DNA of 43,287 bases from an uncultured Erysipelotrichaceae bacterium (lineage in GTDB: Bacteria; Bacillota_I; Bacilli_A; Erysipelotrichales; Erysipelotrichaceae): contig CAMQRS010000011.1 of the NCBI GenBank assembly GCA_947036815.1, forward strand, positions 1 to 43,287. Reading direction: 5' to 3'. The notes under the pieces were generated by a model that saw only the letters and a program-made list of their open reading frames with translations, was not told the DNA's origin and made no database searches. A program made the position numbers and the translations under genes. Shown piece after piece: positions 32,351 to 40,301 of the stretch (position 1 is the stretch's first letter; each line of letters starts with the position of its first letter).

Positions 32351-33700
32351 ATGGGATTATTTAACAAAAAGGAATTACAACAGATTGACGATTTAACTAA
32401 TGAATTAAACATTCTAAAAAAAGAGCAAGAGACACTTGGTATTACTAATGTAATTCAAGCTAAAGAAAAAATAAATCAATTGGAGAGCGAATTCAATACG
32501 AAGCAAATTGAAGAACAAAAAACACATAATTTAAAATTAAATTTAACTGAAAAAGAAATTTCTATAAAAAAACAAGAAGTTTTAAAATTAGAAAAAAAGG
32601 ATAAAGATCTACAACAGTTAATAATTGAAAAAGAGAAAAATATACAAGATATCGATGAAGTTTTACTTAACGAAAGTTTTGGAATATACAAACCACGTTA
32701 TAATTGCATGAATAGTGAAGAGTACGCTAGTAAAATTAAAGCTAACAGAGAAAATCAAAAATCTATGATAAAAAAGAAACACGCACTAAATTATTTTGAT
32801 GGCTGGGTTTTAGAAAATAGCAAGGCAAAAGGGCAAGCTATGAATAACGATAATATGAAAATGGTATTACGTGCTTATAATAACGAATGCGATGCGTTAA
32901 TAAGTAAAGTGAAGTATAATAATATTGATAGAATAACAAAACAAATTAGAAAAGCAGCTGAAGATATTGATAAATTAAATGTAAGAAATAAAATTAGTAT
33001 TTTATCTTCATTCATAAGGTTGAAAATTGAAGAATTACAACTAGTTTATGAATTCGAATGTATAAAAAAAGAAGAAAAAGAAGCTATACGTGTTGCTAAA
33101 GCTGAAGAACGAGAACAAGTAAAGTTAAATAAAGAGATAGAAGAAGCAAGAAAAAAAGTTATAAAAGAACAAACTCATTACTCTAATGCTAAAGAAAATT
33201 ATCTAAAACAATTGAGTAATGCTAACAACGAAGAAAAGGAAAGTATTATTAGCAAAATAGAAGAATTGGACAATAAGCTAATTGAGATCAATAAGAATAT
33301 ACACGATATTGATTATAGAGAGGCAAACCAACGAGCTGGCTATGTATACGTAATTTCTAACATTGGTTCTTTTGGTAACAACATTTATAAAATTGGAATG
33401 ACAAGAAGACTCGACCCCCAAGATAGAGTTGATGAATTAGGTGACGCTTCTGTACCTTTTACTTTTGATGTCCACGCAATGATTTTTAGTGATGATGCAC
33501 CAAAATTAGAAGCTGCACTTCACAATTCCTTTGATAAAAACAAGGTAAACATGGTTAATGGTCGTAAAGAATTTTTCAATGTTCCGTTAGAAGAAATAGA
33601 AAAAGTTATCAAAGAACATCATGATAAATTAATTGAAATAAACCCTTTACCCAACGCTGAAGAATACAGAGAATCTATTTTATTAAAAAAAAGTATATAA
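32351..33700 (+). CDS. DUF4041 protein with GIY-YIG (T5orf172-type) domain
   Basis: A 449-aa protein. Residues 1-110 are coiled coil; the middle (NSEEYASKIKANRENQKSMI, KMVLRAYNNECDALI) matches DUF4041; residues 320-425 form a GIY-YIG nuclease-like domain (AGYVYVISNIGSFGNNIYKI, GMTRRLDPQDRVDEL, LEAALHNSFDKNKVN, KEFFNV). Such proteins are common beside phage repressors. Nuclease activity in restriction of other phages would fit but is unproven. GGGAGGAAA precedes the ATG, and the leader resembles that of the membrane gene upstream. Confidence 0.85.
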   Translation: MGLFNKKELQQIDDLTNELNILKKEQETLGITNVIQAKEKINQLESEFNTKQIEEQKTHNLKLNLTEKEISIKKQEVLKLEKKDKDLQQLIIEKEKNIQDIDEVLLNESFGIYKPRYNCMNSEEYASKIKANRENQKSMIKKKHALNYFDGWVLENSKAKGQAMNNDNMKMVLRAYNNECDALISKVKYNNIDRITKQIRKAAEDIDKLNVRNKISILSSFIRLKIEELQLVYEFECIKKEEKEAIRVAKAEEREQVKLNKEIEEARKKVIKEQTHYSNAKENYLKQLSNANNEEKESIISKIEELDNKLIEINKNIHDIDYREANQRAGYVYVISNIGSFGNNIYKIGMTRRLDPQDRVDELGDASVPFTFDVHAMIFSDDAPKLEAALHNSFDKNKVNMVNGRKEFFNVPLEEIEKVIKEHHDKLIEINPLPNAEEYRESILLKKSI

Positions 33701-33713
33701 ATTTATATAAAAA

Positions 33714-33737
33714 ACACCCCCACGGCAATGGGAGTGT
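33714..33737 (-). terminator. Minus-facing terminator before int
   Basis: Only on the minus strand is the 8-bp stem fully paired (ACACTCCC/GGGGGTGT with a G-U) and followed by six U. No minus gene lies upstream in the prophage; in the circular phage it would face transcripts crossing attP from the left end. Confidence 0.6.
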
Positions 33738-33738
33738 A

Positions 33739-33781
33739 GTATAGAAAATAAATGTCCTGGAAGACTATCTTTTTTCTATAC
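33739..33781. repeat. Inverted repeat in the int leader
   Basis: GTATAGAAAA (33739-33748) and TTTTCTATAC (33772-33781) form a perfect 10-bp stem 30 bp before the integrase ATG. It may modulate integrase expression. Confidence 0.45.
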
Positions 33782-33811
33782 CTATTTTACCAAAAAAGGA
33801 GTGCAAACACA

Positions 33812-34870
33812 ATGGCAATTAAAAAGGATCTAACATCTGGTAAGTGGTTTTACTATGGTAAGTATATTAATTTCAAAGGCGAAAATAAACAATATAAAAA
33901 ACGTGGCTTCAATACTAAATCCGAAGCTAAAAAAAAAGAGCAACTTTTTCTATTAACTGTTGGAACAGCAAATAAAGAAATGACATTGGATGAGTTATAT
34001 GCAGAATATTCAGTTTTTGCTTCACAATACTTAAAAGACTCAACTCTATATAACGATAAAAAGAAATATAAAAAGATTAGTGATATCTTTGGACATAAAT
34101 TAGTTAATAAAATTACTTCGAAAGATATTTTATTATGGCAACAAGATTTACTACAAAAAGACTACTCTATCTCTTATATTAACTCTATTAGAAACACTTT
34201 TTCTAAATTGTACACTTACTTATATCAAAATCATAATATCGATTACAACCCTTTAAAAAGAGTACCAAGACCTAAAAAACCAAATGATCTAAAAAAGACA
34301 AATGATTTTTGGACTTATCAAGAGTTCTCATCTTTTATAAGTGTTGTAAAAAATCCTGAATATTTAACTTTATTCACACTTGCCTATATGTCTGGATGCC
34401 GTAAAGGGGAACTTTTAGCCTTGCAATGGAATGATTATGATGGCGAGAGTATTAATATTAATAAAACTTTTTCTCCCATAACACTTAAATGTACGCCCCC
34501 TAAAACTAAAAATAGTTACAGGAATATATATTTAGATAACAAAACTGTTAATCTGTTAAACACTCATAAAGAACTATGTAGTTCATACGATGGATATAAT
34601 TTAGACAAATATATATTTGGATTTAACAAACCGATTACTACGACGACTTTAGAAAGAAGTTATAAAAAATACCAGATAGAAGCTAATGTTAAAAAAATAC
34701 GATTTCACGACTTAAGACACAGCCACGCTTCTCTATTAATAGATAAAAAAATGCCTATCACAATTGTAGCCTCTAGACTAGGTGATAATGTAGAAACAGT
34801 TCTTAACACTTATACTCACTTGCTGTCTGAGAACCATACAAAAGTAGTCGATATATTAAATAATTTATAA
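33812..34870 (+). CDS. int: Phage integrase, tyrosine recombinase
   Basis: A 352-aa integrase. The N-terminus (KKDLTSGKWFYYGKYINF) is an AP2-like arm-binding domain, then a core-binding domain, then the catalytic domain with SGCRKGELLALQW (Arg I), PKTKNSYRNIY (Lys), FHDLRHSHASLL (HxxR) and LNTYTHL (Tyr nucleophile). ATG 33812 has AAGGAG ten bases upstream; the ATG 60 bases earlier has none and falls in the leader hairpin. It ends 5 bp before arm-type repeats and 36 bp before attR, the usual layout. Confidence 0.95.
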   Translation: MAIKKDLTSGKWFYYGKYINFKGENKQYKKRGFNTKSEAKKKEQLFLLTVGTANKEMTLDELYAEYSVFASQYLKDSTLYNDKKKYKKISDIFGHKLVNKITSKDILLWQQDLLQKDYSISYINSIRNTFSKLYTYLYQNHNIDYNPLKRVPRPKKPNDLKKTNDFWTYQEFSSFISVVKNPEYLTLFTLAYMSGCRKGELLALQWNDYDGESININKTFSPITLKCTPPKTKNSYRNIYLDNKTVNLLNTHKELCSSYDGYNLDKYIFGFNKPITTTTLERSYKKYQIEANVKKIRFHDLRHSHASLLIDKKMPITIVASRLGDNVETVLNTYTHLLSENHTKVVDILNNL

Positions 34871-34874
34871 AAAG

Positions 34875-34893
34875 TATGCCAAAAGTATGCCAA
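34875..34893. repeat. Integrase arm-type direct repeats, right end
   Basis: Two 11-bp units (gtatgccaaaa) just after the integrase stop, identical over 19 nt to 242-260 near attL. Confidence 0.7.
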
Positions 34894-34905
34894 AACAAAA
34901 TAAAT

Positions 34906-34965
34906 ATAAAAAAAAAGCCTTTAAATAAGGCTTTATCTTTAACTGGCAGGGGCGGCAGGAATTGA
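34906..34965. other. attR: attR (60-bp att repeat, right copy)
   Basis: Matches 94-153 with one difference. It forms the 3' end of the intact tRNA-Trp and its terminator, so integration restored the tRNA gene. Confidence 0.9.
34908..34935 (-). terminator. tRNA-Trp terminator
   Basis: Minus-strand AAGCCTT, short loop and AAGGCTT followed by nine U, just downstream of the tRNA CCA end. The same hairpin is in attL. Confidence 0.8.
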
Positions 34966-35017
34966 ACCCGCATCAGCGGTTTTGGAGACCGTTATACTAC
35001 CATTATACTACGCCCCT
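34944..35017 (-). tRNA. trnW: tRNA-Trp (CCA anticodon)
   Basis: A 74-nt gene with acceptor arms AGGGGCG and CGCCCCT, anticodon loop CTCCAAA (anticodon CCA), TpsiC loop GGTTCAATTCC and an encoded CCA end. Its 3' part (34944-34965) is the phage att site. The gene remains intact on the right side of the prophage. Confidence 0.95.
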
Positions 35018-35037
35018 ATCTCTAGGACTGCTCTAAT

Positions 35038-35066
35038 ATAATAGCATATGAGAAATTATAATTCAA
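35038..35066 (-). promoter_or_regulatory. tRNA-Trp promoter
   Basis: Minus-strand TTGAAT (35061-35066), a 17-bp spacer and TATTAT (35038-35043), 21 bp before the tRNA start. Confidence 0.7.
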
Positions 35067-35080
35067 CTAAAATATAAAAA

Positions 35081-35140
35081 AAACTCTAAACTGATACAAT
35101 CCTACTAATGTAGATAGATTATATAAATAGAAGAGCTTTT
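35081..35140 (-). terminator. Possible terminator after the M42 peptidase gene
   Basis: An imperfect long hairpin (CTCT ... CTAC-atta-GTAG ... AGAG) followed on the minus strand by eight U. The stem is interrupted, so confidence is limited. Confidence 0.4.
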
Positions 35141-35147
35141 TTTTATA

Positions 35148-36182
35148 TTACATATCTAATAAATACGCAATTAATAATTTTGTTGTTTCTACTAACGAGT
35201 TAACATGACAACGTTCTCTACCATGAGAACTTAAACATCCCATACCAAACGCAGCAGCATATACATTGTTTCCCGCTCTAATTGCTGCATTAGCATCAGT
35301 TCCATAGCGATAGAAAACATCTACACAATAATTAGCCTCTACTTTTTTTGCTTGTTCAATAATACGATGAGTTAATCCTCTATCATATGGTGAATATGCA
35401 TCTTTAGCACATATACTAACCTTGTCTTCTGCTCCATGATAATCAGGTCCTATTAACCCGATATCCAATGCTATATATTCTTCTACTTCTTTTGGAATAT
35501 AAGCTCCCCCATGACCAATTTCTTCATACATAGGAAATGCTAGATATGTTGTATATTTAGGTTTCAAATTATTTTCTTTGAAATAATCTAGCATGGCAAA
35601 CACACATCCAACCGCTGCTTTATCATCTATAAATCTTGCTTTAATAAATCCTGTTTCTGTATATTCAAAACGAGGATCAATAGAAATAATATCTCCATGA
35701 TCAATTCCCATTTCAATAACATCTTGTTCGCAATTAACGAATGCATCTAATTTTATTACCATACTATTTTCATCACGAACTAAAGAACGTGCATCATCAT
35801 ACACATGAACCGAGTGTGATGTACAAATCATTAATCCTGTATGTGTCTTCCCATCTCTTGTATGCACATGTACAGTTTCGCCTTCAATACTTGTATATGA
35901 AACTCCACCTAATTGTCTAACAGCTAATGTTCCATCACTATTAATACTTCTTATAATCAATCCTAAAGTATCTAAGTGAGCCCCAACCATTACCGTTTTA
36001 GAAGCGTCTTCACCTTCCATTGTGATATACCCTGTACGTTTGCGATCATACCAAACATCATACCCATATTCTTTTGCCTTCTTTTCTAATAATGGCATTA
36101 CTTCTTCATAATATGCTACTGGACTTGGTGTATTAATAAATTCTCTTGTTACATCGACCAATATTTCTTTATTGATAATCAT
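35148..36182 (-). CDS. M42-family aminopeptidase
   Basis: A 344-aa metallopeptidase of the PepA/FrvX (M42) group, which trims short peptides as large cytoplasmic oligomers. Metal ligands are visible: VGAHLDTLG (His, Asp), ARFIDDKAAVG (bridging Asp), PMYEEIGHGG (catalytic Glu pair), ALDIGLIGPD (Asp) and a C-terminal SSHGRERCHVN (His). AAAGGGG precedes the ATG. It follows the PFL terminator and is clearly paralogous to the gene at 40302-41318. Confidence 0.92.
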   Translation of the reverse strand: MIINKEILVDVTREFINTPSPVAYYEEVMPLLEKKAKEYGYDVWYDRKRTGYITMEGEDASKTVMVGAHLDTLGLIIRSINSDGTLAVRQLGGVSYTSIEGETVHVHTRDGKTHTGLMICTSHSVHVYDDARSLVRDENSMVIKLDAFVNCEQDVIEMGIDHGDIISIDPRFEYTETGFIKARFIDDKAAVGCVFAMLDYFKENNLKPKYTTYLAFPMYEEIGHGGAYIPKEVEEYIALDIGLIGPDYHGAEDKVSICAKDAYSPYDRGLTHRIIEQAKKVEANYCVDVFYRYGTDANAAIRAGNNVYAAAFGMGCLSSHGRERCHVNSLVETTKLLIAYLLDM

Positions 36183-36205
36183 TTAAATCCCCTTTTCTTT
36201 AAAAG

Positions 36206-36230
36206 AAACCCCACTTAAAAAGTGGGGTTT
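36206..36230 (-). terminator. Terminator of the pfl genes
   Basis: AAACCCCACTT and AAGTGGGGTTT form a perfect 11-bp stem with a 3-nt loop, followed on the minus strand by CTTTT. It lies 6 bp after the glycyl-radical domain gene. Confidence 0.85.
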
Positions 36231-36235
36231 AAATA

Positions 36236-36469
36236 TTACATTCCTTCGTGCATCGTTCTGTGAATTACGTCGTCTTGTTGTTCTTTTGTTAATTTGTTAA
36301 AGTTAACTGCATAACCAGAAACACGAATTGTTAATTGTGGATAATTTTCTGGGTGTGCTTGTGCATCTAATAAAGTTTCTCTATCAAATACATTTACATT
36401 TAAATGATGTCCACCACTTGTTGCATATCCATCAATCATCGTTACTAAGTTATCGATTCTATCGTTCAT
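36236..36469 (-). CDS. Separate glycyl-radical domain of pyruvate formate-lyase (GrcA-like)
   Basis: A 77-aa protein equal to the C-terminus of a normal [23 protein letters not shown], then [18 protein letters not shown] with the radical glycine at residue 52. ATG 36469 has GGAGG eight bases upstream, and the stop of the 669-aa body gene lies 12 bp before it. It should be activated by PflA and dock into the body protein. The join falls in a surface linker of the usual enzyme, and a proper ribosome site separates the parts, so this reads as a real split gene, not a frameshift. Confidence 0.9.
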   Translation of the reverse strand: MNDRIDNLVTMIDGYATSGGHHLNVNVFDRETLLDAQAHPENYPQLTIRVSGYAVNFNKLTKEQQDDVIHRTMHEGM

Positions 36470-36481
36470 CGTCAAAGCCTC

Positions 36482-38491
36482 CTAGTTGTTTTCTTCTTTC
36501 CCTAATGCACCTGGTACAATAGAGAAAGTATTAGAGATTCCATCTCTTGAATATTCATAAGGTAATTTAGCTACTGATTCTAAAGAAGCTACTGCTCCAT
36601 TAGTATCTCTACCATGCATTGGGTTTGCCCCTGGTGCAAATGGTTCTCCAGCTTTTCTTCCATCAGGAGTAGTTCCTGTTTTCTTACCGTATACTACATT
36701 TGAAGTAATCGTTAAGATACTCATTGAAGGAACACCATTTCTGTATGTTTTGTGTTCTTTAATTTTATTCATGAATCCTTTAACTAAATCACTTGCAATA
36801 TCATCTACTCTATCATCGTTATTACCAAATTTAGGGAAATCACCTTCTACTTCATAATCAATTGCAATTCCATCTTCATCACGAATAGCTTTAACTTTTG
36901 CATATTTAATAGCTGATAAAGAATCTGCTGCTACTGATAACCCTGCGATTCCAGTTGCGAAGAATCTTCTTACATCATGATCATGTAAAGCCATTTCAAT
37001 TGATTCGTAAGAATATTTATCATGCATATAGTGAATTACATTTAATGTATTTACATATAATCCAGCTAACCATTCAGTCATTTGTTCGTATCTTGCGATT
37101 ACTGTATCGTAATCTAAGTACTCAGACGTGATTGGTTCCATTCTTGGTGAAACTTGAATTTTTTTCTTTTCATCAACTCCACCATTTATTGCGTACAATA
37201 AACATTTAGCTAAGTTAGCTCTAGCTCCAAAAAATTGCATATCTTTTCCAACTTTCATACAAGAAACACAACAAGCGATACAGTAATCATCACCCATTTC
37301 GATTCTCATTAAGTCGTCATTTTCATATTGAATTGAACTCGTATCAATAGATACTTTTGCACAGAAACGTTTAAAGTTATGTGGTAAACGTGTTGACCAT
37401 AAAACTGTTAAGTTTGGTTCTGGCGCTGGTCCTAAATTTACAAGTGTGTGTAATACACGGAAACTTGATTTCGTAACTAATGTTCTACCATCTAATCCCA
37501 TACCACCGATTGACTCAGTTACCCAAGTTGGATCTCCTGAGAATAAATCGTTGTATTCTGGTGTTCTCATGAATTTAATTAAGCGTAATTTCATAACGAA
37601 GTGATCCACGTATTCTTGTGCATCTGTTTCAGTAATAATTCCTGCTGCTAAATCTCTTTCAAAGTATACATCTAAGAATGTAGTAACACGTCCTAATGAC
37701 ATTGCTGCTCCATTTTGATCTTTTACTGCTGCTAGGTATCCAAAGTAAACAGCTTGAACTGCTTCTTTAGCTGTTAATGATGGTTCTGAAATATCACAAC
37801 CATAAATATTAGCCATTGCTTTTAAACCATTTAATGCTCTTATTTGTTCAGAAACTTCTTCACGTTCACGAATTCTATCTTCACTCATTGATCCAAGTAA
37901 TAGTTTATCTAATAATTCTTTTTTATCTGCAATTAGACGATTCACTCCATATAAAGCAATACGTCTGTAATCTCCTACAATACGTCCACGTCCATAAGCA
38001 TCAGGTAATCCAGTTAAGATAGCAGCACTTCTTGCACGTCTCATTTCTGGTGTATAAGCATCAAAAACTCCTGCATTATGTGTTTTTCTATATTTAGTAA
38101 ATATTTCTTTTACTTCATCTTCAATTTTGAATCCATAAGATTCTAATGCCGTTTCACTCATACGTACTCCACCAAATGGTTGTAAAGAACGTTTGAATGG
38201 TTTATCTGTTTGGAAACCTACAATTGTTTCTAAATCTTTATTCAGATATCCTGCTGCATGTGATGTTAAAGAAGAAACGACTCTAGTATCTGCATCTAAA
38301 ACTCCTCCAGCTTCTCTTTCTAATCTATTTAATTCTGAAACTTGATCCCATAATTTTTTCGTTGCATCCGTAGCTGGTGCTAAGAAAGAATCATCTCCTT
38401 CATATGGTGTATAGTTTTCTTGAATGAAATCTCTAACATTAATTTCTTTACTCCATTTTCCGATTGTAAACCCTTGCCATCCTTTGTACAT
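36482..38491 (-). CDS. pflB: Pyruvate formate-lyase body, lacking the glycyl-radical domain
   Basis: A 669-aa formate C-acetyltransferase missing about 80 C-terminal residues. It converts pyruvate and CoA to acetyl-CoA and formate. The catalytic cysteine pair is C407-C408 in [10 protein letters not shown], and [20 protein letters not shown] and [13 protein letters not shown] are conserved. It ends GKEENN just before the position where intact PFL continues into the radical domain, which follows as its own gene. Activity should depend on that protein and on PflA (38934-39656). A palindrome over a TATAAT and a cre site lie upstream. Confidence 0.95.
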   Translation of the reverse strand: MYKGWQGFTIGKWSKEINVRDFIQENYTPYEGDDSFLAPATDATKKLWDQVSELNRLEREAGGVLDADTRVVSSLTSHAAGYLNKDLETIVGFQTDKPFKRSLQPFGGVRMSETALESYGFKIEDEVKEIFTKYRKTHNAGVFDAYTPEMRRARSAAILTGLPDAYGRGRIVGDYRRIALYGVNRLIADKKELLDKLLLGSMSEDRIREREEVSEQIRALNGLKAMANIYGCDISEPSLTAKEAVQAVYFGYLAAVKDQNGAAMSLGRVTTFLDVYFERDLAAGIITETDAQEYVDHFVMKLRLIKFMRTPEYNDLFSGDPTWVTESIGGMGLDGRTLVTKSSFRVLHTLVNLGPAPEPNLTVLWSTRLPHNFKRFCAKVSIDTSSIQYENDDLMRIEMGDDYCIACCVSCMKVGKDMQFFGARANLAKCLLYAINGGVDEKKKIQVSPRMEPITSEYLDYDTVIARYEQMTEWLAGLYVNTLNVIHYMHDKYSYESIEMALHDHDVRRFFATGIAGLSVAADSLSAIKYAKVKAIRDEDGIAIDYEVEGDFPKFGNNDDRVDDIASDLVKGFMNKIKEHKTYRNGVPSMSILTITSNVVYGKKTGTTPDGRKAGEPFAPGANPMHGRDTNGAVASLESVAKLPYEYSRDGISNTFSIVPGALGKEENN

Positions 38492-38531
38492 AAATTGCCC
38501 TCTTTTCTATATTTATTATAGTTTTACTGCC

Positions 38532-38550
38532 ATAGTGATTATATCACTAT
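38532..38550. promoter_or_regulatory. 19-bp palindrome over the pflB -10 region
   Basis: ATAGTGAT-TAT-ATCACTAT is a perfect inverted repeat; on the minus strand it contains TATAAT. A repressor here would block pflB. It resembles half-sites of Rex (TTGTGA/TCACAA) or Crp/Fnr proteins, but the spacing is one base shorter. Confidence 0.55.
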
Positions 38551-38588
38551 TGTTTTTCTTTTAAAAGTCATATCACCGTTTTTTTAAT

Positions 38589-38602
38589 TGAAAGCGTTAT
38601 CA
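38589..38602. promoter_or_regulatory. cre site (CcpA binding)
   Basis: TGAAAGCGTTATCA fits the CcpA consensus TGWAARCGYTWNCA at every position. It lies 98 bp upstream of the pflB ATG and just after the thioredoxin-like gene stop. CcpA control of pfl is known in other Firmicutes. Confidence 0.75.
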
Positions 38603-38613
38603 ACTTTAGATTA

Positions 38614-38937
38614 TTATCTTTTGCATTCCTCAATTTTTGCATCTACATACATTTCGAAAATTTCAGGTGGTTGATATCCTCTAATCTTACTAATTAACTC
38701 AGCGTTTTTAGTAATCAACACCGATGGAACTAACTCTACATCATAATATTCATTGATATCACAGTTGGTTTCATCTACTTCAATATAAAATACTTTTATC
38801 TCTTCTCTTGTGTTTTCTATATTTTTAACTAATGGATACATTGTTATGCAATTCGCACATCCTTCTCCACCAATCAAAACAAGTGCACACGCTTCATTCG
38901 CTAATACTTCTTTAAAGTTTTCATTCGTTAATTTCAT
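38614..38937 (-). CDS. Thioredoxin-like protein
   Basis: A 107-aa thioredoxin-fold protein with the active-site CANC (C27, C30) in GGEGCANCITMYP and the cis-proline region ELVPSVLITK. The canonical tryptophan before the first Cys is replaced by EG. It overlaps the pflA stop by 4 bp, so it is co-translated with the activase. A role in keeping PflA, PFL cysteines or electron donors reduced is inference. Confidence 0.85.
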   Translation of the reverse strand: MKLTNENFKEVLANEACALVLIGGEGCANCITMYPLVKNIENTREEIKVFYIEVDETNCDINEYYDVELVPSVLITKNAELISKIRGYQPPEIFEMYVDAKIEECKR

Positions 38938-39656
38938 TTTGTTACCCCTAATATTTTTTTCGCTCTCTCTATATCTACTTTAGTCGGTGCCTCTACACCA
39001 ATTAAAGGGTATGCCAACTTCATATTCTCATACTTCACCGTGCCCATCGTATGATAAGGAAGTACTTCCACACATTCTACATTACTTAAGGTACTTATAA
39101 ATTGCTTCGTTTCAGTTAAATATGTTTCATCATTCGTGTAGCCATCTAATAATACATGGCGAATCCACACTGGTTGCTTATGATCATCTAAATATCTAGC
39201 AAATTTAATAATTTTAATATTTTCTAATCCTGTTAATTCTTTGTGGACTTCATTGTTTATATGTTTTAAATCCAATAAAAACAAATCAACCACCTGCAAT
39301 AACTTGCTATATCTTGTATCTGCTTCATCAAAATATATTCCCGATGTATCCACACAAGTATGAATTTTGTGCATCTTCAATTGTTTACATACCTCAATGA
39401 TGAAATCCATCTGAGCTAACGGTTCTCCACCAGTAAACGTGACTCCGCCTTTTTTTATGTAATTTTTATATTTTAATACTTGATTTACTACTTCTTCTAC
39501 ACTGTATTCTTTTCCTTCTTTAAAACTCCATGTATCGGGATTGTGACAGTATTTACAACGCAAGGGACATCCTTGCATAAATACTACAAAACGAACGCCT
39601 GGTCCATCGACTGTACCGAAACTCTCAAATGAATGTATTCTTGCTTTCACGCACAC
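38934..39656 (-). CDS. pflA: Pyruvate formate-lyase activating enzyme (radical SAM)
   Basis: A 240-aa radical SAM enzyme that makes the glycyl radical on PFL. The CxxxCxxC cluster motif is C30, C34, C37 (QGCPLRCKYCHNP), with FGTVDGPGVRFV before and TFTGGEPLAQ after. GTG 39656 is chosen: AAAGGAG lies five bases upstream, while the longer frame from 39710 would cross a TATAAT at about 39676-39681, its likely promoter. A second GTG follows at 39650. Divergent from pyrR. Confidence 0.93.
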   Translation of the reverse strand: MCVKARIHSFESFGTVDGPGVRFVVFMQGCPLRCKYCHNPDTWSFKEGKEYSVEEVVNQVLKYKNYIKKGGVTFTGGEPLAQMDFIIEVCKQLKMHKIHTCVDTSGIYFDEADTRYSKLLQVVDLFLLDLKHINNEVHKELTGLENIKIIKFARYLDDHKQPVWIRHVLLDGYTNDETYLTETKQFISTLSNVECVEVLPYHTMGTVKYENMKLAYPLIGVEAPTKVDIERAKKILGVTK

Positions 39657-39730
39657 TTCAACTCCTTTAATTTCCACGCATATTATATCATAAACAAATT
39701 TACTTTTCACTTAATTCGCTTCAAAGTAAA

Positions 39731-39759
39731 TTGCTTTTTATAGTATTTGTATTTATACT
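39731..39759 (+). promoter_or_regulatory. pyrR promoter
   Basis: TTGCTT (39731-39736), a 17-bp spacer and TATACT (39754-39759), 26 bp before the pyrR ATG. Confidence 0.65.
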
Positions 39760-39785
39760 ATAATTATCAAATTTAGGAGCAAATA

Positions 39786-40292
39786 ATGAAAGAAATATTA
39801 GATCAAGCAGGAATTAGACGTTCTTTAGTTAGAATTACTCATGAAATTCTCGAAAGAAACAAAGGTATAGATAACATTGTTCTTGTAGGAATAGAAACTA
39901 GAGGGGCTAGTATCGCTAAACGTTTACAAGAAAACATCACTTTATTCGAAGGTAAGACGATTCCCTATATCTCACTTAACGTTAGTTATTGGAGAGATGA
40001 TGCGAAAGCAAGTGATAAACTACCGTATGAAACAATGGATGTACAAGATAAAAAAATCATACTAGTGGATGATGTATTGTTTAAAGGTAGAACAGTGAGA
40101 GCTGCAATGGATGCCATTATGTATTATGGTAGAGCAAAAGAAATTCAATTAGCTGTCTTAGTTGACAGAGGACATCGTGAATTGCCGATTCGTGCAGACT
40201 ACATTGGTAAAAATATACCGAGTGCTTTGAATGAAAATATTCGCGTACATTTATTAGAAAATGATACAGAAGATGGTGTTTACATCAAATAG
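39786..40292 (+). CDS. pyrR: PyrR, pyrimidine regulator/uracil phosphoribosyltransferase
   Basis: A 168-aa PyrR: GIRRSLVRITHEILERNKG, VGIETRGASIAKRL, SYWRDDA and the PRPP loop ILVDDVLFKGRTVRAAMDA. It binds pyr mRNA leaders to promote termination when UMP is high and has uracil phosphoribosyltransferase activity. No pyr operon or PyrR-type attenuator is in the window. AGGAGC precedes the ATG; the next gene starts 9 bp after. Confidence 0.93.
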   Translation: MKEILDQAGIRRSLVRITHEILERNKGIDNIVLVGIETRGASIAKRLQENITLFEGKTIPYISLNVSYWRDDAKASDKLPYETMDVQDKKIILVDDVLFKGRTVRAAMDAIMYYGRAKEIQLAVLVDRGHRELPIRADYIGKNIPSALNENIRVHLLENDTEDGVYIK

Positions 40293-40301
40293 GAGAAAAA
40301 A

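Larger units (their letters stand above)
94..34965. mobile_element. Complete-looking siphovirus-type prophage in tRNA-Trp
   Basis: The element is bounded by a 60-bp direct repeat derived from the 3' end of tRNA-Trp. It encodes integrase, repressor and Cro with operators, a replication protein, terminase, portal, HK97-type capsid and protease, tail tube, tape measure, Dit, Tal, holin and lysin in the usual order. Lytic genes run on the minus strand and lysogeny genes on the plus strand at the integrase end. All structural genes appear intact. The one clear lesion is an in-frame stop in a lysozyme-like early gene (28339-28977). Several accessory genes carry their own promoters and terminators. 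Confidence 0.95.

Noticed and set aside
94-34965. CRISPR array or additional tRNA genes inside the prophage
   Set aside because: No regularly spaced repeats with unique spacers and no tRNA-like cloverleaf were seen beyond the att tRNA.
36236-38491. Split PFL as a sequencing frameshift
   Set aside because: A stop codon, a spaced GGAGG and an ATG lie between the parts, and the upstream end does not continue in another frame into the radical domain without crossing these signals.
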